Shown here one piece after another: positions 1 through 10,198 of a stretch of 64,000 nt of DNA. Every line of letters starts with the position of its first letter. The stretch's first letter is position 1. The stretch is from Bretschneidera sinensis (Eukaryota; Streptophyta; Magnoliopsida; Brassicales; Akaniaceae). The position numbers were made by a program, and so were the translations under genes. A model generated the notes under the pieces. That model did no database searches. It worked only from the letters and a program-made list of their open reading frames with translations, and was not told the origin of the DNA. The stretch spans positions 101,611,400 through 101,675,399 of the forward strand of contig CM043700.1 of the NCBI GenBank assembly GCA_023935145.1, in the 5' to 3' direction.

Positions 1-705
1 CATTACGGGATTAGAATGCCGGTGCAGCGTCATTGTGGTCTTATAATGTTGGAGATGATCCAAGGGGTCTGTAGAACCGTCATAGCATTTTACTTAGTGC
101 ATTTGGAAGTTTGGCGGTAGCGGGGCTTCGAGGACCTCTTAAGTGAATGGCAGGTCTTGAACATTGAGTTCATCCAGGATACCGTGGTTTCGAAACTTTA
201 GTGCTTCATTGATTCTTCCCTCCATTTCTTCTATCCGTCTGTCGAGACCGAGACTGCTCTTGGAGGAGGGGCTCCCTTCGGATTTGATGGTGCGAGGTGG
301 CGAGGACTCTACCGTGGAACAGTTGTCGATAGGGAGTCCGTGGCTAGCTGAGCATGTGCACCCAGGATTCTACTGAGGGGGTGTAGGCGAGGGCCAACAA
401 GTCCCTCTGTGGACCTCGACGGGGAATTTGGTCACCAGTCATAAGAGTTCCATGAACGGTGCTTAGAGTATAGGTATAATGGGATGCACTGCGACGGCCT
501 CTTGCAGATTTTGGGGGTCGATTTCTGTGTAGCAGGGGTGTTGGGTCCTTGGAAGGGGCTATGGATTATCACCGGAGGAACTTCGTTCGGACATGGAAGG
601 GGGTCTTGACCCGGACCGTTGGCTATGGGTGTTGTTTTGTGTATATGTGGTGTTGGCCCCGACTGCTCTCTTGTCGGAATTCCTTGTAGTGTTTTTAGGT
701 GGCAT
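1..705 (-). pseudogene. Gypsy gag, N-terminal part (element G), cut by window edge
   Basis: The minus strand opens with an ATG at 705 (MPPKNTTRNSDKRAV...), a basic, low-complexity start usual for plant Ty3/Gypsy Gag. Further down, at about 230-130, it reads a helical stretch containing RIEEMEGRINEALKF, and at about 90-38 the block KCYDGSTDPLDHLQHYK, which matches the conserved start of the retrotransposon Gag domain (YDGxxDPxxHL). Gag forms the virus-like particle. Several in-frame stops (for example just after LPFT near 138 and before VKCYDG near 93) show that the copy is dead. The zinc knuckle and pol would lie left of base 1. The family is clear from the Gag block; the clade cannot be fixed from this fragment. 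Confidence 0.7.
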
Positions 706-940
706 GAAAACCAATTTTTTGATGCAAAAAGCCTGTTACTGAGCTGGGGGCTGGTTCTTGGGGGAGCCTGTACAAGGAAAATAGGATGAGCTAGGGGGTC
801 ACCGGAGGAGAGAGGGGGGTGATGCCTCCGAGGACACTCCGATGCTTTTGTTAGAATAAGGTTTTTGAGAGGAATCGGGACGTTGGTGCTTTCAGTAATG
901 TAATTCTCATTGTGTGTTTTAGGATTTGCATAACTTAGGC

Positions 941-949
941 CTTTTATAG
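941..949 (-). promoter_or_regulatory. TATA box of element G
   Basis: The minus strand reads CTATAAAAG, a near-consensus plant TATA box, about 235 bp upstream of the gag ATG at 705. It probably drives the element's transcript. Confidence 0.5.
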
Positions 950-1167
950 TGTTTCAGAGATGAAACTACCCACGTGCCAAGGATGGGGCAATCCCAGAGA
1001 TCCCGTTTCTCTGTAAGTGGGTATGGCCGGGTACCCAAGGAGGATCGTGATCTCTAGAATTATGCTCGTAGGTCTGGGCAAGGGTGTTCATGAGCAGGGT
1101 TCTCTGGAATTGTGCTTGCAGGTCTGTGCAAGGATGTCCAGGAATGGCAGTGGGTTCGTCAATAGCT

Positions 1168-1290
1168 TGTCTGTATGTCATCTTCCTATTGGACATAGGA
1201 ATGTCCACGTGTCATCTTATTGTTAGACCTAGGCTATCCACGTGTCATCTTGCTATTGGACCAGGGCTGTCCACATGTCACTTTACTACT
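1168..1290. repeat. Tandem repeat with G-box (CACGTG) cores
   Basis: Three to four imperfect units of about 30 bp share the pattern TCCACGTGTCATCTT, then CTATTGGACC. Palindromic G-box cores CACGTG lie at 1206-1211 and 1239-1244; a third unit has CACATG near 1272. CACGTG followed by TC is also the core bound by plant bZIP and bHLH factors. The array sits 220-350 bp upstream of the element G TATA box, where an LTR enhancer would be. Confidence 0.6.
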
Positions 1291-1335
1291 GGGTGTATGT
1301 TTTGGCTGTATAACTACCATTTAACACTATCAATG

Positions 1336-2062
1336 GGTCATTAGGTTTTTTTTCTTAATATATATCCTAATAGTTAAAGTTCAAATCCGACTCTCTCTCT
1401 AAGATATTTTCAAATGCTTTAACTTTAAGCGAGATATTTGGATTATGTTTTATTTTTGGTTAATTAGATGCAATTTTGGGGTACTGCAATTCTGCAAGAC
1501 CATTCCATTAAAGAAAACCTCTACAAGACCATCCACAATGGTGGATTGATTGAATTGAAGTCGAAGTTTCAGACTATATACAGATCAACCCTTTTTTTTT
1601 TATGTTTGTTAAGCTTTTGCACTCATTTGCACGTTTCCATCAGATACCTTCATTTTGCTATGTTTTAAATATTCAAGGACTTGTATCAAGAAACCGGCCG
1701 AGAGTTTGTGTCTTTTTGCTGGAGCTTTTACGTAGATATTTCAATGCTACTAGAGCAACTCATCAAATCAAATTAGTGCTAATGGATACCACTGTAGGAG
1801 TTATATCATTGCAATTTTTTATTTTACTATGTGTTTGGTATAAAATGCACTGTTATCGATCTTGCTGCCCTCCTCCATGAAATGTTCGATAACGGAGGAC
1901 TTTTTCACTGTTCACCTCATCATAGTTGAAAGGTAGTGGAATCAACAGCTTTTGGCCCACCTCAACTTTTTGCAGTTCATTTGGAGTTTTTGTTTAAAGA
2001 AAACATGGACATATATGCAGTTAACCTTGCATGCACGTCAATGTATTACATATGTATGATTA
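1336..2062. other. Unassigned spacer between elements G and C
   Basis: I recognise no gene or complete element here. A short stretch at about 1468-1590 reads plausibly as protein (ILQDHSIKENLYKTIHNGG) and another at about 1690-1800 has a similar feel, but they are in different frames with no start, stop or splice context. They could be fragments of a captured host gene or chance. The right edge ends in GATTA (2058-2062), the left target-site copy of Copia element C. Confidence 0.4.
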
Positions 2063-2854
2063 TGTTGATGATTTTCAAAATAAATTTGGTTTTAAGTTTG
2101 AAGTGATGTAGAAAATTAAAGGAAAATAGAAAATAAAGAAAAATTCGTTTTGTCTTATGGATAGTCAACTGTAAGATTATTATAGTCGGCCATAGGATCG
2201 GACATAAACTTCTGTACAGTCGATTGTGTAATCACACAGTGGACTGTGAGAGTGACATAGAGGTTTGCCCAATTGACTGTATTACAAGCCCAGTCGACTG
2301 TAAGCTTGATATTTAATTAATTTTGAAAAAAAAAAACACATGAGGCCCAGTCAACTGTAAAAAGGACCCAGTCGACTAAAAAATAAGTTTTAAATTTTTC
2401 TAAACGTTAAATGACAATTGGTGTTGAACTAAAGTGTCTCTTGTAAGTTTATGACTAAACCAAAGTGTCTCTTGTGAAGAGACACACATTAAATCTATAA
2501 ATAGAGTGGATAATTGTCATTATTTACAAAATTTTGATAATTCTTTCTTCTTCTTCTTCTTCTCATTTCTTTCAAAATTGATCTTCTTATGTTTAGAAAT
2601 CTTGCAAATTTTCAAACATAAGTGCTCTATATCCATAAACTATAGAAGCTATTGTAGGTTGTTCTTAACAAGTGCAAAGTTCATAACAACAACAAAGCTT
2701 CATTGTATCTTAGACGAAATTTGCCATAAACCTTCTTGCACTATTGATGGGCGAATTAAACCTTAAAGAAAGCGACATGGTCATGCCTTGAAGCCATTAT
2801 TCTCATTTCTCCTTTTATTTTGATGAAAAACCCTCAGAAATTCCCAAAAAAAAT
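2063..2854 (+). repeat. 5' LTR of Copia element C
   Basis: The sequence aligns along its length with the 3' LTR at 42710-43449, with scattered substitutions and small indels. It holds degenerate copies of CAGTCGACTG between about 2163 and 2378 (a perfect one at 2291-2300) and a TATA box at 2496-2503, so the palindromes lie in U3. The right end has decayed (A-rich where the other LTR has CCCCCAACA), so the boundary is uncertain by a few bases. No tRNA-Met primer site could be recognised after it. Confidence 0.7.
2496..2503 (+). promoter_or_regulatory. TATA box in the LTR of element C
   Basis: TATAAATA, conserved at the matching place of the 3' LTR (near 43115). It lies about 120 bp downstream of the last degenerate CAGTCGACTG copy. 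Confidence 0.55.
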
Positions 2855-2911
2855 CTTCAGGTTTAAATTCTTTGTGCCAAAATGACTATCTCACTGAGTT
2901 CTTTGAGAGAT

Positions 2912-3516
2912 ATGGTGTTAGACTTCAACAAGCTGGAGCATTTCGATGGAGGAGATTTTTATATCGAGCAAAAGAAATTGTTCTTCCTCTTGACATCGCT
3001 GCGTATTTATTATGTTATCACTACAACCTGCAGAAAATAAGGCAATTGCCCAGACTCGTGATAGGCAGAAATAGAATCAAGATAACGATATCTCCAAAGG
3101 TCATATTCTAAATGCGATGTCCAACACTTTGTTTGATGCTTACCACAATGCCAGTTGTAAAGAAGTTATGGGATTCGTTGCAAGCAAGGTACATGAAGGA
3201 AAACACTGTAAGTAAGCAATTTATTATTAAAAAAATTTAATGCATACAAAATGGTTGATTCTCGTTTTATTATGGATCAATATAATGAGATAAAAACCAT
3301 TCTTGATCAATTCTTTCCAATATTAATTCGGTAAAGGAAAAAAAGACTTCAAAAGAAATCTCTCCAGATTCTCATAAGATACCTTTAACCAATTCTGACA
3401 AGAATAACAAGAAGATAAAGGGTGCTTGCTTCCATTGTGGGAAAGTGGGACACTTCAAGAAAGATTGTCGAATGCTAAAGAAAAAGAGTAAAGCACAACA
3501 AGAGTTTGTTGCTTAA
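2912..3516 (+). pseudogene. Copia gag (UBN2-type) pseudogene with CCHC zinc knuckle
   Basis: From an ATG at 2912 one frame reads DFNKLEHFDGGDFY, the usual start of plant Copia Gag. About 3110-3300 reads NTLFDAYHNASCKE and, after a frameshift, SLQARYMKENTVSKQF, which is the UBN2 / gag-polypeptide domain. 3424-3465 encodes CFHCGKVGHFKKDC, a complete C-X2-C-X4-H-X4-C zinc knuckle. A TAA at 3514-3516 ends it. An internal stop near 3038 and frameshifts show it is inactive. The product would be the nucleocapsid/particle protein. No protease or pol follows before element A interrupts at 3972. Confidence 0.75.
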
Positions 3517-3971
3517 GGTTGATATGAATGTGTAAGGCCTAAAGGAGGAGGAGTGTTTGTTAGTAATGTTTAAATGCATGAGATTGTATTTAAGTGAATG
3601 AAAAAATGTTTAAACACAAAAATTAATAATAAGAGCATTATTTATGATTATATTATTGATTATTCAATTTACTTTGGCATATTTGTTGAAGATCGTATTA
3701 TGAGTATGAAAATTGCATGTTTACTAAATCGCTAGGAAAGATTTTAAAAGTTCAATGAAATTCATGTATAATTAATTTATACGGACTTATAAATTTCTCT
3801 TTTATTAATTGTGATCTTCATTCAGTTGCATAAGTTATATATTTTCTAGAGGTGTTATATATATAAGAGTTAAACATATATATTGAAATATTACATAAGG
3901 CGATTGTGAAAATTTAATGAAAATAAGAAAGATCAGACCTATAATGATTTGCATATATTGAGGTATATAAG
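3517..3971 (+). other. Copia C internal non-coding DNA, left of the A insertion
   Basis: AT-rich sequence with no usable frame. It ends with ATAAG (3967-3971), the left target-site copy of element A, matched by ATAAG at 41637-41641. Confidence 0.55.
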
Positions 3972-4298
3972 TGCAATACCTGTATTCGTAAAGTAAGGGT
4001 AAAGAAGTAATTTAATAAATATAACATGTAATTAAAATAATATATATACGTGAAAGAATTATTATTGAATAAAATAATTCTCTTAAAAAAAAACAGACGC
4101 ACGGTGGTGTAGTTACAAAGAAAAAGAAAAAAAAATAAATGTTTTCAGTGTGGGTAAGAAGAAAAAAAAGAAAGCAAGAAATAAAAAAATTGTTTAAAAA
4201 AACAAAACAAAATGTGGCAACACCTGGATTCCAGGTGTTGCCAAAAGAGAAAGTGTGATGTGTTGTGTATCATGCAAAGTGAACAGTGGGGGGGAGGG

Positions 4299-4329
<31 letters not shown>

Positions 4330-6232
4330 CTTTGTTTCTTTATTTTTTTATACTTACCAAATCCTGATTGGTTTTCTTCCTTTTATAATTCAAACTACTC
4401 TATTTCTCTAAACGCTTGGGGATCGAAAGAAAGATTGAAAAAGTAAAATTTTGAAGGGGTTTACGGGAGAATTTTAAAGAGAGTTATAGGAAGTTTTAAG
4501 AAAAACATAAGGTAATAATGTAAGTTTTATTTTTGAGATCTAGCATACATGAAATTTCTTGGAATTCAATGTGGGAATTTTCGAAGGGAGTGAATTATAA
4601 AGGAAGTGAAGAAGAAATTAAAAAATTTAATATAAATATTATGTTAGGTGTTTATGATCAGCAACCGAGGGAAATTGCTTGGAAGAGCAGGAAAAGCAAA
4701 GAAGTGATGCACGGGTAGCTTTAAGTGCTACGTGGTGAGTTAGATTTAGTTTAAGTAATCAAGATAAATATGAAATATATAGTGATAGTATTTGAATAAA
4801 TCATTAATTTATGATTTGGTGATAGATGAAAGTTGGTTGATAGGTATGATAGGAATAGTGGATGTATAGAGAATTATTTTATGAGAAATAATATTATTTG
4901 AATAATGAGTCGATTTAATAATGAAGTCGATAAGTGAAATTCTTAGGCACATAAAAAATTCTTAGATAAAGATTTGTTGATAAATATGATATGAATATTA
5001 GACACATAAAAAAATTATTATGTGACAAGAAATATTATTAGAATAATGAATTGATTAAAAATGATGGTGATAAATAAATTTTTGATGAGTTATGGTTGAT
5101 GTTTTGATACGAATTATGAGAAGACGAAATTTAGTAGATCTTGACAAGCTTTGATGGATAATTTGATGCGATTTGGGATGAGAGAAATTTAGTGGAATTT
5201 TTTTATATAATTTGAGAAAAATCAGGATAGCCAAAATTAAATATATGAATTCATGTTTTTTTCTTATGTTATTGTTCAGATGCATATTTCACATCATTGT
5301 TCATATGCATATGCATTAAATGAAAAGAAAAGACAGGCGGTCTAATTGAAAAACTGTGACAGCCAGTATGTGTTGAAAATAAAAGGGACATTGTGACAAC
5401 CGGTATATGCTAGAGATAAATACCGTGGCAACCGGGACAAGTTGTAAAGAAAAGATCCGGGAAGGCAGCCAGTCTAAGATAATAAAAACGTGTCGACATA
5501 TGGGAAGACGTTCCCATAATAATAATTCATGCATTGCATCTGTTTTAATTATTGCTTGCATTATTGAAATGCTGATGTATGGTATGTTATTATGAATTTA
5601 TTTATAGATGGATGAGTCTCACAGAGAGACAGTTATGGTGATAAGAACCATATAAATGGTAGATTTTTTTTATGTGAACCTCATTACGAGGAAATTTTAA
5701 GATAATTGATGGGCTTAAGGCGAACCAAAAAATAAGAGGAAGATATTGATAGAGAATGAGACTTATGACATGTGTAGTGATAGTAGAATGCTAGTATTAA
5801 GTTGTATGAGATATAATTAATTTAATGTTGTAAGACTAAATATACAGATTGAGTACTTCTAGTAAATTTAATTCACTGAGCTTGTGAAGCTCATCCCTCA
5901 TTGTATAATACTTTCAGGTAGCAGGTAGGACAAAATAGTTTGGTGAGTTGAAGTTCAGACGAAATCATTTTCTGTAAGCCACATATGTGTCAACATCCTT
6001 AGATTAATGAGAAAAGAAAATAAAAATTTATTTGTAAATATTCATGCATTTTACGTTGTATCTAATGTTTAAAGATCAGATTGATGTAACTCCCCTGTTG
6101 AGGGTTGAGGATTGATATAAAATTTTCTGTTGGTGTTATTTATTTATTTTGTTGCATATAGGTGTCGTGCTGAGATTTTCAAAATGTGATGACACCGCAT
6201 TGGGGGTGGCCAACCCGGGATGAGTCGTTACA
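3972..6232 (+). repeat. 5' LTR of element A
   Basis: Starts TGCAATACC and ends ...GTTACA, just before the primer site. It aligns with the 3' LTR from 10199. It contains a 29-bp inverted repeat (4215-4243), a TA tract at about 4300-4330 that may act as TATA box, and a stretch of short imperfect repeats (about 5335-5480, core like GTGACAGCCGGTATATGCT). Confidence 0.8.
4215..4243. repeat. 29-bp inverted repeat in the LTR of element A
   Basis: Two 14-bp arms, TGGCAACACCTGGA and TCCAGGTGTTGCCA, are exact reverse complements around a single T. It lies about 60 bp upstream of the TA tract that is the likely TATA region. A shorter version, arms GCAGGTG/CACCTGC, is at 41319-41336 in the 5' LTR of element B. 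Confidence 0.85.
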
Positions 6233-6236
6233 ATTT

Positions 6237-6248
6237 TGGTATCAGAGC
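6237..6248 (+). other. Primer-binding site of element A (tRNA-iMet)
   Basis: TGGTATCAGAGC is the exact complement of the 3' end of plant initiator tRNA-Met, four bases after the LTR end. It primes minus-strand DNA synthesis. Confidence 0.85.
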
Positions 6249-6319
6249 ATTAGATTTTATGAGTCTGTAAACTGGAAAAAAATGTAAGAAAGTGGAAGAT
6301 TAAAATAAATTATATTTTA

Positions 6320-7600
6320 ATGAACAGTCTGAGAATGACAAGTGAATGTGCTAGAGCTTGAGTTAGAGTTGTTGATTTAAGAGGGCGTGGTAGGCCCCCA
6401 ATATTTAGACAAGTCGAGGTTGAGTCTGAATCTGTGGTTTCTAGAAGGGAACGTGTTGATAGTATGATTGATATTAGTAATATAATTGATATTAGTAAAT
6501 GCATGAGAGAATCTGAAGTTGAAAGAGATGAGCTAAGATAAACTCTTATACATGCTATTGAGAAATGAAGGTAACAGATGATAGAATTGATAGCTTATAG
6601 CATAGACTTAATGAACAGACTAGAGCAATACTTGAGATTGTTGTAAATCCAGTAATGATAAATGTTTAAAAGGGAAAAAATGAGTTTATGCACAAGATGC
6701 AGAGAGATTGTTTTGTTAGATATATTAAGTTGAAGGCCTTATTGTTTAAAGGATCTATGAATCCTTTTGAGCCTGAGTTTTGGGAGAAACATATAGAGAG
6801 ATTATTTGGCATTTTACCAGTAACTGATAAGCAGATGGTTGCCTTTGCATCATTTGAGTTAGAATGAGAAGTTTTAGAATGATGAGAGGATATTCTTCCC
6901 AAGGTAAGTGCAGATGTTGTTAGACCCTTAACCTGGAATAAGTTTAAGGAAGTTTTCCTTGATAAATACTTTCCTTAGACCTTTAGAGCCCCAACAAGAT
7001 ACAAATTTTATTTATTTGAGGCAAATGGGTTGACTGTGGCTTAGTATGATAGCAAATTCGTGGTCTCGTCAATGGTTGTACCAGAAATGGTAGACTTAAA
7101 GAAGAAGAAGTGTAAGAGGTTCAAAGATGAACTATGTTTTAAGATTTGATTAAAACTATCTTACATGAAACATGTGAATTATGTCAGATTGGTGGATACA
7201 ACACTTCAGATTGAGAAGGATGTGATGAAAATTTGAGGTAGGAGGAATTGGCAAAAGAGGTCTAAATTTGAGAAACCCAGAGGTGGTACCAGTATGAATG
7301 TGCAAGGTAGGAGACCACTCAAATGAGGCGTTCCTTGTCATAGAGAACTTTAGTATAAAGTCAGAAGTAAGCAGGATCTATTACTTTTATAGCTCAGAAT
7401 ACTATTGGTGGGACCCTTAGATTTGGAAGACAGGTTATGGGAACTGAAAGTCATGGCAGAGGAAGTAAGTATGCCACCAAGGGGAAGTGGTAATTTGACG
7501 TATGATTGAGAGACAGAAGTTTATTATAGATATATTCAGATAAGATATTTATCCCAGAATTATCAAAATTTGAAGTGTTTTATGTGTAGAGAAGGTGGAC
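6320..7600 (+). pseudogene. Gypsy gag pseudogene of element A
   Basis: An ATG at 6320 opens MNSLRMTSECARA followed by a basic segment (RGRGRPPIFR), the same start as Gag of element B (MQSLRMTRGRARARGR). Later pieces match B's Gag: a 'FCRY.LKFK..FKGSMNPFEPEFW' -like part near 6710-6780, and 'RRNWQKRSKFEKPRGGTSM' at about 7239-7300. Many stops and frameshifts run throughout, so nothing functional remains. The zinc-knuckle part (about 7560-7600) is decayed. Confidence 0.65.
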
Positions 7601-10180
7601 ATATTAATGTTGGTTGATCTTGGTGCAACCCATTCTTTTGCATTCAGTATTCATATGAAGTCTATTGAAGTATGTATTAGTCCTTTGATACAAAATATTT
7701 TTGTTGAAGTTCCCACTAGAGATAGAGTAAAAATTGTAAATGTTTACAAGGGTTGTGTGATTCGTATCAGTGATAGAGAATCTAAAGTTGACTTATTATC
7801 TTTGATTATGGTTAATTACTCCAAAAAGAATGTAGTGTTCAAGATATGGACATGAGGAGTGTAACTTTTATAAAGAACATAAAATACTCTCGAACTATCT
7901 TATTTTACTTTGACTACTAATAGATGGTTGAAGAAAGGATGTGAGGAGTATTTGGCATACATAATGGATTCTAAAAAGGAAAATATGAAGTTAGAAGAAA
8001 TCTTAGTAGTGACAGATTTTTTCTGATGTATTTCTTGATGAATTGTCTAGGTAGTCTCCAGTAAGGAGATTTAGTTTCTTATAGATGTGATTTTGAGTTC
8101 ATCGCAAATATTTAATAGCACTCTATAAGAGTGACACCCATTAAGTTAAGAGAATTGAAAGTTTAAGAATTTTTAGATAAACAATTTATCGAACCTAATG
8201 TATTTGGGGTGCCCCTGTGTTATTCATGAAAGAGAAAGATGGAACAACGAGATTGTGTATAGACTACAGATAGTTGAATAAGAACAAATACCTTTTTTTC
8301 AGGATAAAATAAATTGTTTGAGCAGTGCAAGGAGTGAGAGTGTTTTCTAAGATAAACCTGAGATCAGGTTATCACCGGTTGAGGATAAAGTAGGGAGATG
8401 TGCCTAATACTGCTTTTAGGACACGTTATAGTCATAACCTTTTTGTGATGTCATGTGGATTAACTAATGTTCTAGAAACATTCATGGACTTGATGAATAG
8501 AGTGTTTAAACTATATCTTAACAAGCTTATGGTTGTATTTGACTTTCTGATATAATTTAAGCAAGAACAACATGTGAAACATTAGACAGTGTGTTAGAGA
8601 TTCTGAGGAGAGAGAAATTATATGCAAAGTCCTCTAAGTGTGAGTATTGGCTTAATGAAATAACTTTCTTTGAATATGTAATAACAAGAAATGGTATAAC
8701 AGTTGATCCATAAAAGGTAGAAGCAATGTTAAGTTGGGAGAGACCAACTAATGTGACTGAGGTTAGAATCTTCTTTGGGTTAGTTGGTTATTATAGAAGA
8801 TTCTTTCAGAATTTTTCTATTATTGTAATACTGTTGAATAGACTGGCTAGGAAAGGGGTGAGATTTGTATGGTGAGGGAAGTGTGAGAAAAAAATTTCAA
8901 TTACTAAAGGAGAAATTGACTACAGCTCCAATTTTGGGGTTTCCTTCTAGTGATGAAAGATGTGTGGTGTGTATAGTGATGCGTCCTATCAATGATTGGG
9001 ATATGTGTTTACTTTAGAGATTGGAGACATCATCTGTATGGAACCACTTGTGAGATATTAATTGATCATAAGAGTTTAACATATTTACCTACCCAGAGAG
9101 AGTTAAATTTGAGGCAAAGATGGTGAATGAAGTTGATTAGTAATTATGATTGTACAATTCTAGAAAAAATAAAGTGAAGGTGGTAGCTGACGCATTGAGT
9201 AGAAAATCTACAAGAAGTTTAACGGCTATTGGGAGTCCTGATTGATGATAGATTTAGAGAGATAAGAATGAAGTTGAATATCAGTAGTAGAAGATCATGG
9301 TAAACAAATATGGTTGTACAGTCATCCATAGTAAAATACTTTAGTGATGCAAGGTAGAGATGAAGAGATAGAAAAGATTAAGCATTGAGTGCTTACTAGA
9401 AAGCAATATGAGTTCAAAAAAATTTGGAATAAGGGTAATTTGATATTGGAACGTGGAATTTGTGTTCCCAATGATGCAGAGTTGAGAAAAAAGATTTTGA
9501 GAGAGGTATATGATGATGTATATTCGATGCAACTAAGTAACAATAATCTGTATAGAGGATTAAGACAGAATTTCTAGTGGTCAGGACTGAAGAAGGATGT
9601 AGCTGAGATTGTGAGGTTATATGGAAAACCATTAAGCATAGTGTCAAATAGAGAACCGTAAAACAGCACAAAGTAGACCAAATAGCTATGCTAATAATAA
9701 AAGAAGACCTATTGAGTTTCAAGTAGGTGATTGAGTGTATTGAAAAATATCTCAATGAAAAGGTGTGTTGAGGATCAAAAAGAAAAGAAAGTCAAGTCTG
9801 AGATAAGTGGGACCCTATGAGGTTATTGAGAAAGTTGGGGCTAGTTGTGAGTAGTCTGGATTTGCCTCTAGAATTAAAAAATTTATATAATGTATTTCAT
9901 GTTTCACTTTTAAGAAAGTGTTTACATGATGAATATTATAATATTTCGAGCTAAACTATAGAAATTCAGAAAGATTGGGTTTATATACAAGTACTAGTGA
10001 GAATTTTAGACAGAAAAAAAAAAAAGCAAATCTAATATAATAAAGAAATTTCATTAGTTTAAGTTTTGTAGCGGAATAAGGATGTTGAAGAGATTACATG
10101 AAAGCATGAGACAATTATGAAGAAGTATTGTTCACAATTGTTTCTTGAGTTAGGTTAGGAAATTTCAGGGACGAAATTTT
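7595..10180 (+). pseudogene. Gypsy pol pseudogene of element A (PR, RT, RH, partial INT, chromodomain tail)
   Basis: Remnants appear in canonical Gypsy order. Protease: LVDLGATHSFA at about 7612. Reverse transcriptase, about 8170-8700: VFSKINLRSGYHRLRIK, the [12 protein letters not shown] block, and a decayed catalytic region where VVFDFLI stands in place of the FIDD box. RNase H remnants, about 8930-9220. The integrase zinc-binding part is at about 9390-9600 (QYEFKKIWNKGN... YRGLRQNF), but most of the catalytic core is deleted: the frame jumps to RLYGKPLSIVSN near 9620. A chromodomain-like tail (RNKDVEEIT) is at about 10070-10180. Stops are frequent. The copy could not move by its own enzymes. 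Confidence 0.75.
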
Positions 10181-10198
10181 TGTAAGGTGGGTAGAATT
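10173..10198 (+). other. Polypurine tract of element A
   Basis: The stretch ends in GTAAGGTGGGTAGAAT immediately before the 3' LTR start (TGTAATAACC at 10199). The matching tract of element B reads almost the same on the minus strand at 15636-15652. Confidence 0.7.

Larger units (their letters stand above)
706..1335 (-). mobile_element. LTR and leader region of element G
   Basis: This stretch lies directly upstream (minus strand) of the gag start at 705. It holds a TATA box at 941-949 and, further upstream, a tandem CACGTG-containing repeat at 1168-1290, the order expected of U3 then R/U5. I could not find a second LTR or a primer-binding site, because the rest of the element is outside the window, so both boundaries are estimates. 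A candidate TG start on the minus strand lies near 1330. The role as an LTR is inferred from position and promoter signals. Confidence 0.5.
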
